Position numbers and translations under genes: made by a program. A stretch of DNA of 64,000 nt from Costus lasius. Lineage: Eukaryota; Streptophyta; Magnoliopsida; Zingiberales; Costaceae. This document shows positions 32,581-43,920 of the stretch, piece by piece (position 1 is the stretch's first letter; each line of letters starts with the position of its first letter). The notes below the pieces were generated by a model. It worked only from the letters and a program-made list of their open reading frames with translations, was not told where the DNA came from and made no database searches. Location: positions 85,591,178 through 85,655,177 of the forward strand of contig CM050449.1 in assembly GCA_027563935.2 (NCBI GenBank), written 5' to 3'.

Positions 32581-33942
32581 CTTCCCCCATCTATTTTGAT
32601 ATATATCTATGCTGCTGCATCGAGTACGATGCGCCATTTTTCTTTGGGGAAGATTTACTCCTTTTGACGCTTACACAATACATTTTGATGGGGTCATCAT
32701 GATTAACTTTCATACTTTTATAATGTGATGGTGTATGTACTGTTATGGTAAAACTTTACACTATGATAAACTGATGCTACTTATGTGCTGTTGTACCAAA
32801 CCCGCCAAGCTTTAATCCTCTTTACTGCTGAACGGTAATGCGCTCCACTTTCATGATGTTTTCATTATTATTTACTTTGATGATATTTCAACTTGAAAGG
32901 ACATTTTCATGATTGTACTTCTATGACATGCTACACCTTCCTGCTATGCTTTTATCATGATTTTGTTGATAAGCTTTGAGCCTTGTTGGTGATTGTTTCC
33001 TGAACACGTGAAATCCAAGGAAGGTTCTAACTGAAATTTTATAGAATTTTGAATGATATTTTCTCATGTATGATTGACTTTTTTTTTTTGATTCATTTAC
33101 CTAATCTTTGATTGATTTATACTCCCACGCTACATTAAGAGCACCTTTCATGATAGACAACTAGTCACTCGATCCCTTATACACTGAACACTTAGGGATT
33201 GAATTTTGATAAGCTTTGAATCTAGGTAGTATCTGTATGCTAGCATGAATACCATTTGTTTGGATGATTATAGACCAAAACCAATTGACACACACTTACC
33301 ACTCTTGGTAACTCTCGGTATTAGTTTTGGTACGAGCTCCTCTAACTTGGCATCGCACAAGAGATAGAGAGAATGAAAAGAGAGAAAACAAAAGGGCAGT
33401 GGTACCGAAGTTATAATTTGGCACTGCCCAACAAATGAGAAAAGAAGGAAAAGAGCAGTGGTACTGAAGTTTTGACTTGGCACTGCCACTAAAAGAAAAA
33501 GTGAAAGAAGAAAAGGGCAGTGGTACCGAAGTTGTGACTTGGCACTGCAAATCAAAACAAAAAGAAAGGCAGTGGTACCGAAGCTACGGCTTGGCATTGC
33601 AGAAGAGAAAGAATGCGGTGGTACCGAGGTTATGAGCAAATCCTTTACTACTACCTTAGAGTTTACTTTCTGGGTGCTTTAGTGGATCAGTGCTTCATGT
33701 GGTAAGAAACTATTATTATCCAATATTATCGTACAACTGTTGTCCATAGATCTGACCTAGATACTTTGCTTTTCATCCTAACATCTTTAAAGTCTACAGT
33801 GATTTGTGCATCCTGTGACTAGCTGTGATTGTTTAGCATTTATAGATCCTTGGGGAGTATAACTTCAGTTGAACAATCCTCATGGAATTTTATTTCTTTC
33901 TTTTTGCTTGAGAACAAGCAAAGATTTAAGTCGTAGGTATTC
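32581..33942 (+). other. 3' UTR of the Athila element
   Basis: Non-coding DNA between the env-like relic and the LTR. It contains a hairpin-repeat array at 33,320-33,640 and ends in the family polypurine region (GCTTGAGAACAAGCAAAG, 33,906-33,923, then TTTAAGTCGTAGGTATTC). Otherwise no feature seen. Confidence 0.7.
33320..33640 (+). repeat. 3' UTR hairpin repeats, about six units
   Basis: Units of about 55-62 bp. The core GGCAGTGGTACCGAAG ... CTTGGCACTGCC occurs near 33,395, 33,454, 33,515 and 33,568. A partial first unit lies at 33,325 and a partial last unit at 33,613. GGCAGTG and CACTGCC pair, and CCGAAG/CTTGG extends the stem. Spacers are A/G-rich. Confidence 0.85.
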
Positions 33943-35656
33943 TGTAGACACAGATTTATATAGCATTTCAAGTATGATTTTATAGTCAGAATCACCTATA
34001 TTTCTGAGCTTTCTGCCTTATTATTGCCTTAATTGCCTTACATCTATGGAATCGATACCTCTCTTAGTATTTTTCATATTTTTAGGTCAAAACGACCATA
34101 AAGAGGGTGGATTCTGGGACTTTTGTGGTAGAAGAGCTCATCCCAATTCAAGATGATTCTACCCAGAAGTTTTCGGATTCATTGAAGCCTTTGTCAGAAA
34201 TCACGACCGGGTCCCAACTAGAATCATGCCCATGATCGTCGTTATGCCAGAGGCTGAAACTGATAAATCACGACCGGGTCATGACAAAATTCACGTCCGA
34301 GATCGCGGACCTGCCTATTTCGAAACCGTGATTTTAACTCAAATCTCTGCAACCTAACCCTAGGAGAAGCTTGAGGACAGCCAGGTCTTTTCTCCCCCAT
34401 TGACAAAGGAGCCTGGAGTAGCCTTTGGAGGCAAAATCCTTCCATGAAATGATGATTTCGTGAAGAAAGAAGAATAGCAGCGGCTGCAGTATCGCAAGGC
34501 ATGGAGAAGGCTGGCGAGGACCTTCTTTCGGTTGAGCAGAGGCTTTTGCAGAGGATGGGGAAGAGGAAAGAGACCATCAAAGGAGGGAGATAAAAGCCTT
34601 TCGATCAAAGAAAAGAAGGAAAGGAGGGGGAGAAGGAAGTTCGCACAAGAGAGCATCAAAAGGGGAAGCGCTTGCTACCAGGAAGAAGGGAGGTTGCGCA
34701 CCAGAACTCATTGAAGATCCTATTGCATGATCACCTCAAAACAAGTTTATAAGGAAGATCTACAAGTTTCACCCTACTTCTTGTGCTTATTGTATGAACC
34801 TTGCATAGCATCGCATGATCCTATCTTTGTCTTGTACTTCCTGCACAATTTTGCATATGCGCATACTGTTAAAGGATATTATTTGCACTTTCATCATGAA
34901 AATGATAGGTTAAACTTCTAAATCAGGGTGTGGGGGTAGCCCTTTGATAACTTGCTAGCTGTAATAGTCTTGCTCTAAGGACCATGATCCGACTCGATCC
35001 TATGTGCACACCTTGTCTGCGTCATTTGAAAGAAAGCGCTTGAGCCTACTCCCCTTAGCTTGAGGTTTGTAAATCAGATAATCACGAATAACTCGCTGAT
35101 TGTCTGTACTCAACCAAGGGGTAGTTAGGATTTTAGATGCATCGGGGAGACCACGAGTCCGACCGCGCGTCGGAAACATTTGATTGGGGGTTTATCAAAT
35201 ATGTCTGAACTCTTTGCCTACGTTGCCTAAAAGGGAACGTTTAAGCCTTTTGGTTTCTCGTGTGGGGTTTGTAAATCAGGGGCTAGGGAGAATCCACTTG
35301 ACGAACTACACTCTCCTTGTGTTAGTTTTTTATCGTGTGTAGCTAAGAGGTCTAATAATAAAAACCTTATGACTCAAATAGGAGTTCTAACAAATTCATC
35401 ACTCCTACATCAAATTGATATTAGATGTAAACACTTCAATTATGCATCTTGGTTAAAGGTTTACATCCTAGTTAGTTTTTGTGGGAGAAAATCACAAGCA
35501 AATAAAATTTTTTTACATGAAAAACATGCGCTTGGAAAAAATTGCCTAAAATCGATTTTCTCTTTCCCTAAGGATCCATGCTAGAAGTGACTAAGGGCAC
35601 GATAGGAATTATACTTTGAAGCATGCTTGACGTTGTCCGCTGATAAATTATAGACA
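33943..35656 (+). repeat. Athila LTR (right end tentative)
   Basis: Starts TGTAGACACAGATTTAT directly after the polypurine region. It contains CACGACCGGGTC words at about 34,203 and 34,270, typical of Athila LTRs. A possible end TTATAGACA lies at 35,648-35,656. No partner LTR is present to fix the boundary. A PPT-like GTGTGGGGGTAG followed by TTGATAACTTGC at 34,926-34,954 leaves open that two LTR pieces are joined here. Confidence 0.5.
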
Positions 35657-35835
35657 CTCAAGTGTTTGCCCTCTGCCGGTATCCACACAGCGACCTATTG
35701 AAGATCACCTCGCTTCGCACTTGGACCCAAGCCTTGGAGAATTTTTCTCCTTGATGGCTCACACAAAGAGAAGGAGGAGGAGGAGGGCGGTGATGTACAA
35801 GGAGGAGCAGAGGGGTGGGTGTAGAGAGAGAGAGA

Positions 35836-36040
35836 GAATGAATGAATTTAGATGTTTGATAACTTGGCGAATTAATAATAGCATGAATGAATTTAGATGT
35901 ATTAGACAAGGGAGAATGTAATGAGCCCTCTCCACGCCTCTCCTTATATATAGATATATTGTAATGCATCAAGTCAAGATTGTTTAATAACTTGGCAAAT
36001 TAATAATAGCATGAATGAATTAAGATGTATTAAAAATAAT
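35836..36040 (+). repeat. dispersed duplication of about 65 bp
   Basis: GAATGAATTTAGATG, then TTTGATAACTTGGCGAATTAA, then AATAGCATGAATGAATT at 35,836-35,900 recurs with few changes at 35,975-36,040. It lies just outside the Athila LTR. No function inferred. Confidence 0.6.
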
Positions 36041-36292
36041 AAAATAATTAAAACTTTTTAATTAGTCTATTATTAATATTAAATAAATATGGGTGAAAAA
36101 TAAAAAAAAATATAAATTAAATGCTCAGTAAAAATTAATCTTCAATGGAATATACCTGCACTCTCACCACAACGTGCATGAGCGCGTGTGATTTTAGATC
36201 AATTTAGGAAAATAAATTGAATACCCTTAGAAGCTTCAAATGGGATCAAAAAATCATTATAAACCCGAGTCTCCTTTCTTACCTCTTCTTGG

Positions 36293-36436
36293 GAAAAAGT
36301 TTGTATGCGATGCCATCGCACCGTGCGGTGGCATCATCCACCCCACACCAACACTTGGGATTTGTGCTTAAATGTTTAAGTTACGTGGGGTGGATGATGC
36401 CACCGCTCGATACAATGGCATCGCATACAAATTTTT
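36293..36436. repeat. foldback element with two 54-bp arms
   Basis: Left arm 36,294-36,347 (GAAAAAGTTTGTATGCGATG ... CATCATCCACCCCAC) pairs with the right arm at about 36,384-36,436 with only about five mismatches, clustered in the middle of the arm. The loop is roughly 35 bp. I saw no clear target duplication. It could be a tiny MITE or a young microRNA-like hairpin. An open frame across it (36,217-36,459) is incidental. Confidence 0.8.
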
Positions 36437-36439
36437 TCT

Positions 36440-37908
36440 CTCTTCCATCTGGGCCTTAAAAGGGACTTTTGGGTTTGTCCTCTAAAAACACAAATAGTTT
36501 CTCCATTAAAGCTTAATTGCTACAAATTTGACCTTTATCATAATTTTGACTTACACAACCAAATCATATGAATCTGTTTCGTTGTCGAGATAACTCACAT
36601 ATCTTTCTTTCAAGAATGATATTGTGTATTTATGAGGTATACATCTAATTTATTAAATTAATTCTTCTTGATTTTACAAATCTATCTTCACTAGTTTTGC
36701 ATATCTATGTTGTGTCTCTCAATATGCAAACTAATTATTTTCTTAGTAAGTAGACTAAATTACCTATAATTAGAGTCCTTATTTTCATATTTTGGATAAA
36801 AATATATTTATAATCATAATTACAATTGTCCCTATAAATCTAAAGACCTTAATCTTATGATATTGACCTATTGGCACTACATAGACTATAATTTCTTGTT
36901 CTCTGTTGTATTTTATATAAAAATTTATTTTCCTATAAAATATGTTCAAAAGATTTAAAATCTTTTGCTTTCATATAAATATCATGGAAAATGATCTTAT
37001 ATAAAGTAATATAAACCCATATCAATTAGGCACTAAATTTCTAAGGTTTGAGCTCAATGATAATATATATATGTACCTGTATGCTTGAATTCTATTGATG
37101 TACACAACCTTTGTAAGCAGAAGTGAACATATCATGACTTATCATATTGTATTGTTTGAACTTACTATTTATCTTCCGTGAGAGTTTGATACATATCTCA
37201 ATGAAAACTCATTTTATCATAAATGAAGATTATATTAACTACTTGCTAATATAATTGATGCTAGTAAGAATAATTTTATCAACCTAAATAAAGAAAATAG
37301 ATAGTTATAGAACTAAGTACTATATAGAGCAAAGTGTCATATTAGAAGTAATGCGTGCCACCTATAGAATTCTATCATTTAAATATAAATACGAAACTAA
37401 GTGCCACATGAAGCAACGTATCACACCTAAAAAATAGAGGACACTTTTGAATCTATAAAAGGAATCTCTAGGATTCCATTATCTAGAGATAAATGTGAAA
37501 GTAAATGCTGTATGGAGCAAAGTGTCACCTAAAAAGTGAGGCTGCCATGAGGGGCTATGATGAGCTTTAGCATACATATGTTCACGTGGATGTTTTTCAT
37601 ATGATCCCTTCCTAAGTTCATATTAGGAAGGGCTTTCTTAATTATTATGAAGTTGTAGGATCTCTACAAAACATTTTAGAAAGGGGGCGCTTAAGCTAGT
37701 GGATCAGAAAAGATAAAATTTAATCCGAAATTAAAGTGTATGTTGGCACCACCCTAACTCGACGCTTTGGTTTGGTTAAAATTTCTATTAAAAGTTAGAT
37801 GAGATTGAGATGATGCCAATATTTATTACACTATTGAGGCCCGCGTAACTTGGAATGTACGTGTTTCATCTCTCCCTCTCCGGATTCATTCGGTCAAACA
37901 TTTCCTCA
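36440..37908. other. AT-rich DNA downstream of the MYB gene
   Basis: No coding feature recognised. GCAACGTATCACACCTA-like and GAGCAAAGTGTCA words recur loosely at 37,325-37,540, a weak local repetition of about 80-120 bp. Confidence 0.3.
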
Positions 37909-38765
37909 TCAGTAGGAAGGAAAGATTACTTGATCTTCCACCTGATCGACGCCGCTCAGTACAAGGTCGTCGTCCAGCTGCCATAGGCCCCCCGGCCAGC
38001 TGCAGCCTTCCGCCGCCTGCAACCAATTATACTCGCCGGCGCCGGCGCCGTGAACCACGCAGCACTCGTGATCATGCGTTTCTTGTGCCAGTGCGGCTAA
38101 TTGCTCCAGTTGGTTCGTGATCATTAGACTCGAGCTACTGCGCTCATCTTGATCTTCCCACTGCTGCCTTTGCTTGTGCTGCAAGAACTCTGCCCTCGCC
38201 CTCTCGAGCTTCTTCGAGGGCTTGCTCTTCTTGAAGTGCGTCCTCCAGTAGTTCTTGATCTCGTTGTCGGTCCTCCCGGGAAGACTTCGAGCGATTGCCG
38301 ACCATCTGTACAATTCCTGCTTAGTTAGTTGCTGCCACAAATCAACCCTTGCCATGAGAAACATTAATGGTGGAGTAAGCAAAGAACCATCACCTGTTTC
38401 CCCACAAGGCGTGCAGCTCCATGATGATGCTTTCCTCCTCAGGTGTGATCTTGCCTTTCTTGAGATCAGGCCGCAGATAGTTCACCCAACGAAGCCTGCA
38501 GCTTTTCCCGCTTCTCCGCAATCCTACCATGCCATCCTTCACGAGTTTAATACAGCTTTCGATGGAATTCAGAAGCAGCAGCATCCATCCATTCATCCAT
38601 ATAAATGGCAAATAAAAACACACCTGTGCGCGCAGAGACTGAGTTCCAGTTTCCTTCGCCATGGAGGTTGACATGCTCAACTAGGAGCTTATCCTCTTGG
38701 ACAGTCCAAGGCCCCTTTCGCCATTCGTCGTCTGCAATTGGAGTGGCTTGCCTGCACCATTCCAT
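37909..38765 (-). CDS. R2R3-MYB transcription factor, three exons
   Basis: Exons 38,765-38,624, 38,523-38,394 and 38,305-37,909 join to a 222-residue protein; all introns are GT/AG. Exon 2 is 130 bp, as is usual in plant R2R3-MYB genes. R2 (about residues 15-65) has the Trp spacing GPW ... GNW ... LRW. R3 (about 68-117) has the usual first-Trp substitution (GKI), then GNRW and NYW with [13 protein letters not shown]. The bHLH-interaction signature of anthocyanin MYBs is not present. The tail is Gln/Glu-rich, then acidic (LWQLDDDLV), a likely activation patch. The wording ([27 protein letters not shown]) is closest, from memory, to the MYB27/48/59 neighbourhood; this needs a tree. It would act in the nucleus on MYB-binding DNA. 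The start is a good Kozak ATG (GCCATGGA). No defects seen. A young Copia element lies 111 bp upstream. Confidence 0.9.
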
Positions 38766-38876
38766 GGCGTTAGACAGTTGAGAAATCTGCAGCGTTAATT
38801 AGATGAATGGAGTGGAAAGCAGAGGTAATCGATCAATCTGCTTATTATGTGTGCATCGCTTCGGTTGAGTAATTAT
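38766..38876 (-). promoter_or_regulatory. remaining MYB 5' leader next to the Copia LTR
   Basis: 111 bp between the MYB start codon and the Copia 3' LTR. On the minus strand it has one upstream ATG, giving a three-codon reading frame (ATGCACACATAA, 38,857-38,846). There is no TATA box here, so the normal promoter must lie on the far side of the insertion (beyond 44,334). Confidence 0.6.
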
Positions 38877-39311
38877 TGTAAGATGGCGTTGATGTCGAGC
38901 AACCAAGAACTTGTATGGGCACAGCAGATATGTGGAGTGAAATATTTTTATTTCTCCTTGTCTTTACAAAAGAATCATACAGGCGTATATATAGAGTGCT
39001 ATGATACATAAATGTCAATATTTACAATTGATTTGCAAATCAATATGTGATTTGATTTGATTTGATTTGATCTCCGACTAGTTTTGCTTGGAAGGTAGAT
39101 CATCTTTATTGGGAAACAATGGTGTTTGCTTGGAAGGTAGATCACCTTTATTGGGAAACAATGGTGGCTGTTTATTTGTTGCTGAGTCTGTAATATTTGT
39201 TGCTGAGTCTGTAATATTTGTTGCTGAGTCTGTAATATCCTCGATATGTATACGGTGGCAGTCGGCTTGATAAGGTAAGCGTGCTGAGTCAATATGTTTG
39301 ATGCGTTTACA
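38877..39311 (-). repeat. Copia 3' LTR
   Basis: 435 bp. Minus-strand TATA box TATATATA at 38,994-38,987, and an AATAAA signal at 38,953-38,948 downstream of it. Three 21-bp units (39,174-39,236), a 42-bp tandem pair (about 39,082-39,165) and a TGATT run (39,047-39,071). The element's coding sequence ends inside this LTR, at 39,078. Confidence 0.93.
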
Positions 39312-42300
39312 CTCCCCCACAAGCTCATCGGTAGTAGGTACAACGTTGAGCTTGGTCTTTAAGTATAAAAAACGAACACGAGATAGAGGTTTGGTGAATA
39401 TATCTGCAAGCTGATCCCGTGTGGAAATGAATGATATATTGAGTTGTTTAGCCGCGACTCGTTCCCGGACAAAATGAAAATCAATCTCAATATGTTTTGT
39501 CCGCGCATGAAACACAGGATTGGCCGCGAGGTATGTAGCGCCAATGTTGTCGCACCAGAGAGTTGGAGTTATGGTGGAAGATAAGTTAAGTTCGGAAAGG
39601 AGAGATTGGAGCCAGATGACTTCAGCTGTGGCGTTTGCAAGAGCTTTGTACTCAGCCTCGGTGCTGGAGCGTGAGACCGTAGCCTGCTTCTTAGAGGACC
39701 AGGAGATTAGGTTTGGGCCGAGAAATATAGCAAAACCGCTTGTGGAGCGCCGATCGGTGAGTGAGCCAGCCCAATCAGCGTCGCTATAAGCATGTAGCTC
39801 GCGAGAAGAGCTTCGATGAACAAGAAGGCCGTGAAGAATGGTACCCTTTAAGTAACGGAGTATACGCTTGACATCCTCCCAATGCTGGATAGTAGGTGCA
39901 TGCATGGCCTGACATGCACGATTGACAGCATAAGTAATATCGGGTCGTGTGATAGTGGCATAATGCAAGGCTCCAACGGTGCTTCTATAGAGTGTGGCAT
40001 CCTCCATAGGAGAGGAGGAGACAAGTTTAGACTCAACAGCCAGGGGCGTCGAAATAGGCCGCGAGCCGTCCATCTTTGCGGGAGTAAGAAGATCCATGAT
40101 ATATTTGCTTTGGCTGAGATGACAGCCGGATGAGTGGTCAGATAATTGAATGCCAAGAAAGTAATGTGCCGGACCAAGATCTCTGAGTGCAAATTCAGTG
40201 CCAAGCGCCTTGATCAAGTCATCAATGAATGTAGAGTTATCGCCAGTTATGAGGATATCATCAACATAGACCAGAATATAGACATTGGAGGAGGAAGTGC
40301 AGTGATAGAACAGAGAGGTATCAGTTTTCGAGCCAACGAAGCCGTGTTGTTGTAACCAACCACCTAGACGCTGAAACCATGCACGAGGGGCCTGACGAAG
40401 GCCGTAGAGGGACTTTTTAAGATGACACACATGGTGAGGAAATTGAGGATGAGCAAATCCTGGTGGTTGATCCATAAAGACAGTTTCATTGAGATGACCA
40501 TGTAAGAATGCGTTGGAGACATCCAATTGACGCAGAGTCCAGTTGGAGCTTATGGCGATGGCCAGTAGTAATCGCACGGTTGTGATTTTAACAACAGGAC
40601 TGAAGGTATCTGTAAAGTCGATACCTGGAATTTGACGATAACCTTTCGCAACGAGGCGAGCCTTGTGCCGTTCAATAGAACCATCCGCATGACGCTTTAA
40701 GCGAAAAATCCATTTGCAGCCGATGACATTCATAGAGGTGCGCCGCGGGACCAAGGTCCAGGTACCATTGCGAAGGAGGGCGTCAAATTCTGACGCCATA
40801 GCTGCCCGCCAGGCTGGATCCTTGGAAGCTTGAGAGAAACAGCTGGGTTCAACTGCTGTGACTGAGTTGATAAGGATCGAAGGTAGAGGATGTTTACACC
40901 GAAATTTCGTGTGAAGAACGATGGGAGCAGAGTCCCTGTAAATATCTGTAAGAGGCCGAGTGCGTCGAGGTGGTGTAGCAGAGTCGGGAGAAGGCCCGGT
41001 CGCCAATGACGGAGCAGCAGATGAGCCCAGAGAATTGGCAAGAGGCGGGGAAGACGTGCAGTCATCGGCAAGGGGTTCGTCGCCAGCCGACAGTGGACGC
41101 GGGAGGCGTATATGATGATCTGGCAGGCGTGGAGATGTGCCAACACAACTTGGTGTCGAGGAGGTTGAGTCGAGCTGTGCGGTGGATGGACCGTAATTAG
41201 CAGCAGGAGGAGAGTTGTCGTCAGCCTGGACCGGAGGTTGGATCCGTATACCAGGCACAGGCATGCGTGGAGCCGCGCCAAGGAGACCGGGTAAAGTGAG
41301 CGGAGATGGCGAGGCGGAGGCCGAGCCTAGCTGTGTGGCTGTTGCAAAAGGAAAGGAAGTTTCATCAAAAATAACATGTCGAGAGATATATATCCGCCCA
41401 GTGGGAACATGGAGACAACGGTAGCCAAGATGCATATTACTGTAGCCAATGAAAACACACAAGTCCGAGCGAGGTTGAAGTTTGTGTTTGTTGTAAGGCC
41501 GTAGAAGAGGATAACACGCGCAACCAAAGGTTCGAAGAAACTTGTAATTGGGAGCGCAATTGTAGAGTTTACCTAATGGCGTGTTATTTTGAAGAAGAGG
41601 AGTGGGAAGGCGGTTGATGAGGTAGACAGCAGTGGTGACGGCAGCATCCCAAAATTTGAGGGGAATTGATGCATGATTCAGTAAGGCAAGTGCAGTTTCA
41701 ATTATATGGCGATGCTTACGTTCAGCAGTGCCATTTTGTTGAGGAGTGTGTGGGCAGGAGAGGCGATGAGCAATGCCAGAATTGATGAGATGCCGATGCA
41801 GTGCTTGATACTCCCCACCCCAATCGGAATGGACGTTTAGAATTTTTTTATTGAAAAAACGTTCCACGTGTTTCTGAAAATGGCAGAAAATATCTAATAG
41901 ATCGGACTTTCGCTTCATTAGGAAGAGCCATGTGTACCTGCTATGATGATCAATAAACGAGACATAATAGGAATAGCCAGTATTTGATAGAATAGGAGCA
42001 GGGCCCCAAATGTCAGAATAAATAATTTCCAAAGGAGCCAAAGTTTTATTGTGAGTTGGAGAAAATGGAAGCTTATGACATTTTGATTTCATACATGCAT
42101 CACATAAAGTAGAAGAAGTAGAGCGATGAGTAGGAAGACCGTAGTGGCTTGTTATTTGTCGAACGATGCGAAGGGATGGATGGCCAAGTCGGGCATGCCA
42201 AGGTGATGGGCTGACGCGTTCTCCAAGGAAGGTGGCTTTGGACGGTGAAGAAATGTGATAGAGACCATGCTTAATTGTTCCTTGCAGAAGAGTGCTCCCC

Positions 42301-43592
42301 GTTGTGCGATCCTTCACAAAGCACTCATTAGGATGAAATTCAAAAAGGACATTGTTATCATGAGTAAATTGACGAACAGAAAGAAGGTTTTTTGTTATAG
42401 ATGGTACACAAAGGACATTGCGCATGGTAAGATTGTGAGCATAAGAGGGGAGTAATGTGTTTCCAACATGAGTAATATGCAAACATGTACCATTGCCAAT
42501 GTGGACTTCATCAAGACCATCATAAGGTGCAGCCCCTTGTAAGGTCTGAAGGTTCGGCGTGACATGATGAGTTGCGCCTGAGTCAGGATACCATGAAGCT
42601 GATGCATGAGGAGGTAGTGACTCAATTAGATTAGGTGATGCCGCAGTCATTGAGTAGGCCCGTGGATGAGATTGAAATCTTGTTTGTTGTTGAGAGAACC
42701 CCCCAACGAAATTTGTGTCATACCTTTTGCGACATTCATGAGCATAGTGTCCAGGAATAAAGCATATTTGACATCTACCTCTGCCTCGGCCACGGGATCG
42801 TCCACGGCCACGATTGCCGGTGTTGTGGCCTCTGCCTTGGCTATTGGTATTATAGCTGATGTTTAAACCTCTACCTTGGCTGCTGATATTGTCGTGGCGG
42901 TTGGACGAATTGTCCTGGTGGCTGGCGATGTGGACGGAAGGAGCAAGAAAATCAGTGTGCCGCATTTGAAGAAGGCGCTCATGAGAGGAGAGCATGCCGT
43001 GAACTTCTTCTAAGGTGAAATCATCAACACGTGTAGTAATGGTAGGTATAAGATTATCGTATATAGGACCTAGCCCATTAAGAACATGCATAATCAGGTC
43101 TGCGTCAGGAATCGGATTTCCAATTGCAGCTAAGCTGTTTGCAACAGATTTTATCCTTTGCATATATTCATGAACAGAGTCGCTCCCCCGTTGAATCATA
43201 TGTAATTGATTTTTAAGTTGTAGCACACGAGCTCTGGAATTTGATTGAAAGGCTCTAGCAAGTGCAGTCCATACCTCGTGAGCAGAGTTGAGGCCAACCA
43301 CCATGGGGAAGACACTTTCGGTAAGTGTAGCGTTGATCCAGGTGAGGATAAGTTGGTCCTTGGTGATCCAGTCATGGAAGTTTGGATCAGTCGGTGATGG
43401 TATGGGGTCGGTGCCGTCAACAATACCAAGTAATCTATGAACTCGGAAGAGAGGAATAAACTGAGTTTTCCACAGCAAATAGTTATCATTTGTTAATTTG
43501 AGTGGTAAGATGGGAACTCCACTAAGAGAAATAGATGAGTTCGTTGAACCAGTTGAGTGTTGTGAGGATGCGGAATTGAGCTCAGAATCCAT
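39078..43592 (-). CDS. Copia gag-pol polyprotein, 1,504 residues, intact
   Basis: One open frame from ATG 43,592 ([10 protein letters not shown]) to a stop inside the 3' LTR at 39,078. Order: Gag (1-270, with [13 protein letters not shown] and the UBN2-type core), a CCHC knuckle (about 274-287, [14 protein letters not shown]), protease (DSGATHH, about 337), gag-pre-integrase ([13 protein letters not shown]), integrase with D about 527, D about 590 and E about 624 (PQQNGTAER), reverse transcriptase with [10 protein letters not shown] (about 1,023) and YVDD (about 1,109-1,112), and RNase H with [13 protein letters not shown] and WCDN. All catalytic residues looked for are present, in the Copia order (integrase before RT). 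The last 78 residues come from the LTR and include three ITDSATN repeats. The frame stays open upstream of the ATG through the primer site, probably by chance. The LTDNYLLW-type Gag suggests the Ale/Retrofit lineage. Confidence 0.95.
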   Translation of the reverse strand: MDSELNSASSQHSTGSTNSSISLSGVPILPLKLTNDNYLLWKTQFIPLFRVHRLLGIVDGTDPIPSPTDPNFHDWITKDQLILTWINATLTESVFPMVVGLNSAHEVWTALARAFQSNSRARVLQLKNQLHMIQRGSDSVHEYMQRIKSVANSLAAIGNPIPDADLIMHVLNGLGPIYDNLIPTITTRVDDFTLEEVHGMLSSHERLLQMRHTDFLAPSVHIASHQDNSSNRHDNISSQGRGLNISYNTNSQGRGHNTGNRGRGRSRGRGRGRCQICFIPGHYAHECRKRYDTNFVGGFSQQQTRFQSHPRAYSMTAASPNLIESLPPHASASWYPDSGATHHVTPNLQTLQGAAPYDGLDEVHIGNGTCLHITHVGNTLLPSYAHNLTMRNVLCVPSITKNLLSVRQFTHDNNVLFEFHPNECFVKDRTTGSTLLQGTIKHGLYHISSPSKATFLGERVSPSPWHARLGHPSLRIVRQITSHYGLPTHRSTSSTLCDACMKSKCHKLPFSPTHNKTLAPLEIIYSDIWGPAPILSNTGYSYYVSFIDHHSRYTWLFLMKRKSDLLDIFCHFQKHVERFFNKKILNVHSDWGGEYQALHRHLINSGIAHRLSCPHTPQQNGTAERKHRHIIETALALLNHASIPLKFWDAAVTTAVYLINRLPTPLLQNNTPLGKLYNCAPNYKFLRTFGCACYPLLRPYNKHKLQPRSDLCVFIGYSNMHLGYRCLHVPTGRIYISRHVIFDETSFPFATATQLGSASASPSPLTLPGLLGAAPRMPVPGIRIQPPVQADDNSPPAANYGPSTAQLDSTSSTPSCVGTSPRLPDHHIRLPRPLSAGDEPLADDCTSSPPLANSLGSSAAPSLATGPSPDSATPPRRTRPLTDIYRDSAPIVLHTKFRCKHPLPSILINSVTAVEPSCFSQASKDPAWRAAMASEFDALLRNGTWTLVPRRTSMNVIGCKWIFRLKRHADGSIERHKARLVAKGYRQIPGIDFTDTFSPVVKITTVRLLLAIAISSNWTLRQLDVSNAFLHGHLNETVFMDQPPGFAHPQFPHHVCHLKKSLYGLRQAPRAWFQRLGGWLQQHGFVGSKTDTSLFYHCTSSSNVYILVYVDDILITGDNSTFIDDLIKALGTEFALRDLGPAHYFLGIQLSDHSSGCHLSQSKYIMDLLTPAKMDGSRPISTPLAVESKLVSSSPMEDATLYRSTVGALHYATITRPDITYAVNRACQAMHAPTIQHWEDVKRILRYLKGTILHGLLVHRSSSRELHAYSDADWAGSLTDRRSTSGFAIFLGPNLISWSSKKQATVSRSSTEAEYKALANATAEVIWLQSLLSELNLSSTITPTLWCDNIGATYLAANPVFHARTKHIEIDFHFVRERVAAKQLNISFISTRDQLADIFTKPLSRVRFLYLKTKLNVVPTTDELVGECKRIKHIDSARLPYQADCHRIHIEDITDSATNITDSATNITDSATNKQPPLFPNKGDLPSKQTPLFPNKDDLPSKQN
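39174..39236 (-). repeat. 21-bp repeat, three units, coding for ITDSATN
   Basis: Perfect tandem units at 39,174, 39,195 and 39,216. The 5' LTR has two (44,218 and 44,239). The 21-bp length keeps the reading frame, adding or removing seven residues. Confidence 0.93.
39312..39324 (-). other. polypurine tract of the Copia element
   Basis: Minus strand GCTTGTGGGGGAG ends exactly at the 3' LTR start (TGTAAACGC). It also encodes part of the polyprotein. Confidence 0.85.
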
Positions 43593-43907
43593 AACAAGTA
43601 TTACGTACAAAAGGTCACCAGAGTTAGCGTGCGAAAAGAAAGCTTGGAATCTCTCACCAGTCGCAGATGAAGTCGTAAACAAAGGTGGAGACGTGGGGCA
43701 GGGTAGGCCTCGGTGCTTAATCAGAGCACCATCTCTTGCAAGGCTCTCGTCGGGACACGCTAATCTGAAAATCCACAAATTTGCAGCAAGTAGCACGTGC
43801 TCTGTTTGATTCCAGAGAGACCACGTGAGAGAAAGATCCACCTTGATTTTGGAGGTTGAACGTCGATGAAGAGATCTCGTCAGAGAGTGATAGAGAGAAC
43901 AGGAATT

Positions 43908-43920
43908 GGCTCTGATACCA
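43908..43920 (-). other. primer binding site, initiator tRNA-Met
   Basis: Minus strand TGGTATCAGAGCC, directly adjoining the 5' LTR. This is the standard initiator-Met primer site of plant Copia elements. Confidence 0.92.

Noticed and set aside
34926..34954. Polypurine-tract-like GTGTGGGGGTAG followed by TTGATAACTTGC inside the Athila LTR
   Set aside because: Could mark a second LTR start, but the following sequence fits the U5 part of the same LTR and no terminal pair was found; kept only as an uncertainty of the boundary.
35658..35972. Minus-strand open frame of 104 codons with a Pro/Leu-rich centre
   Set aside because: Arises from GGA/GAG purine repeats and a local duplication; no domain and no homologous copy recognised.
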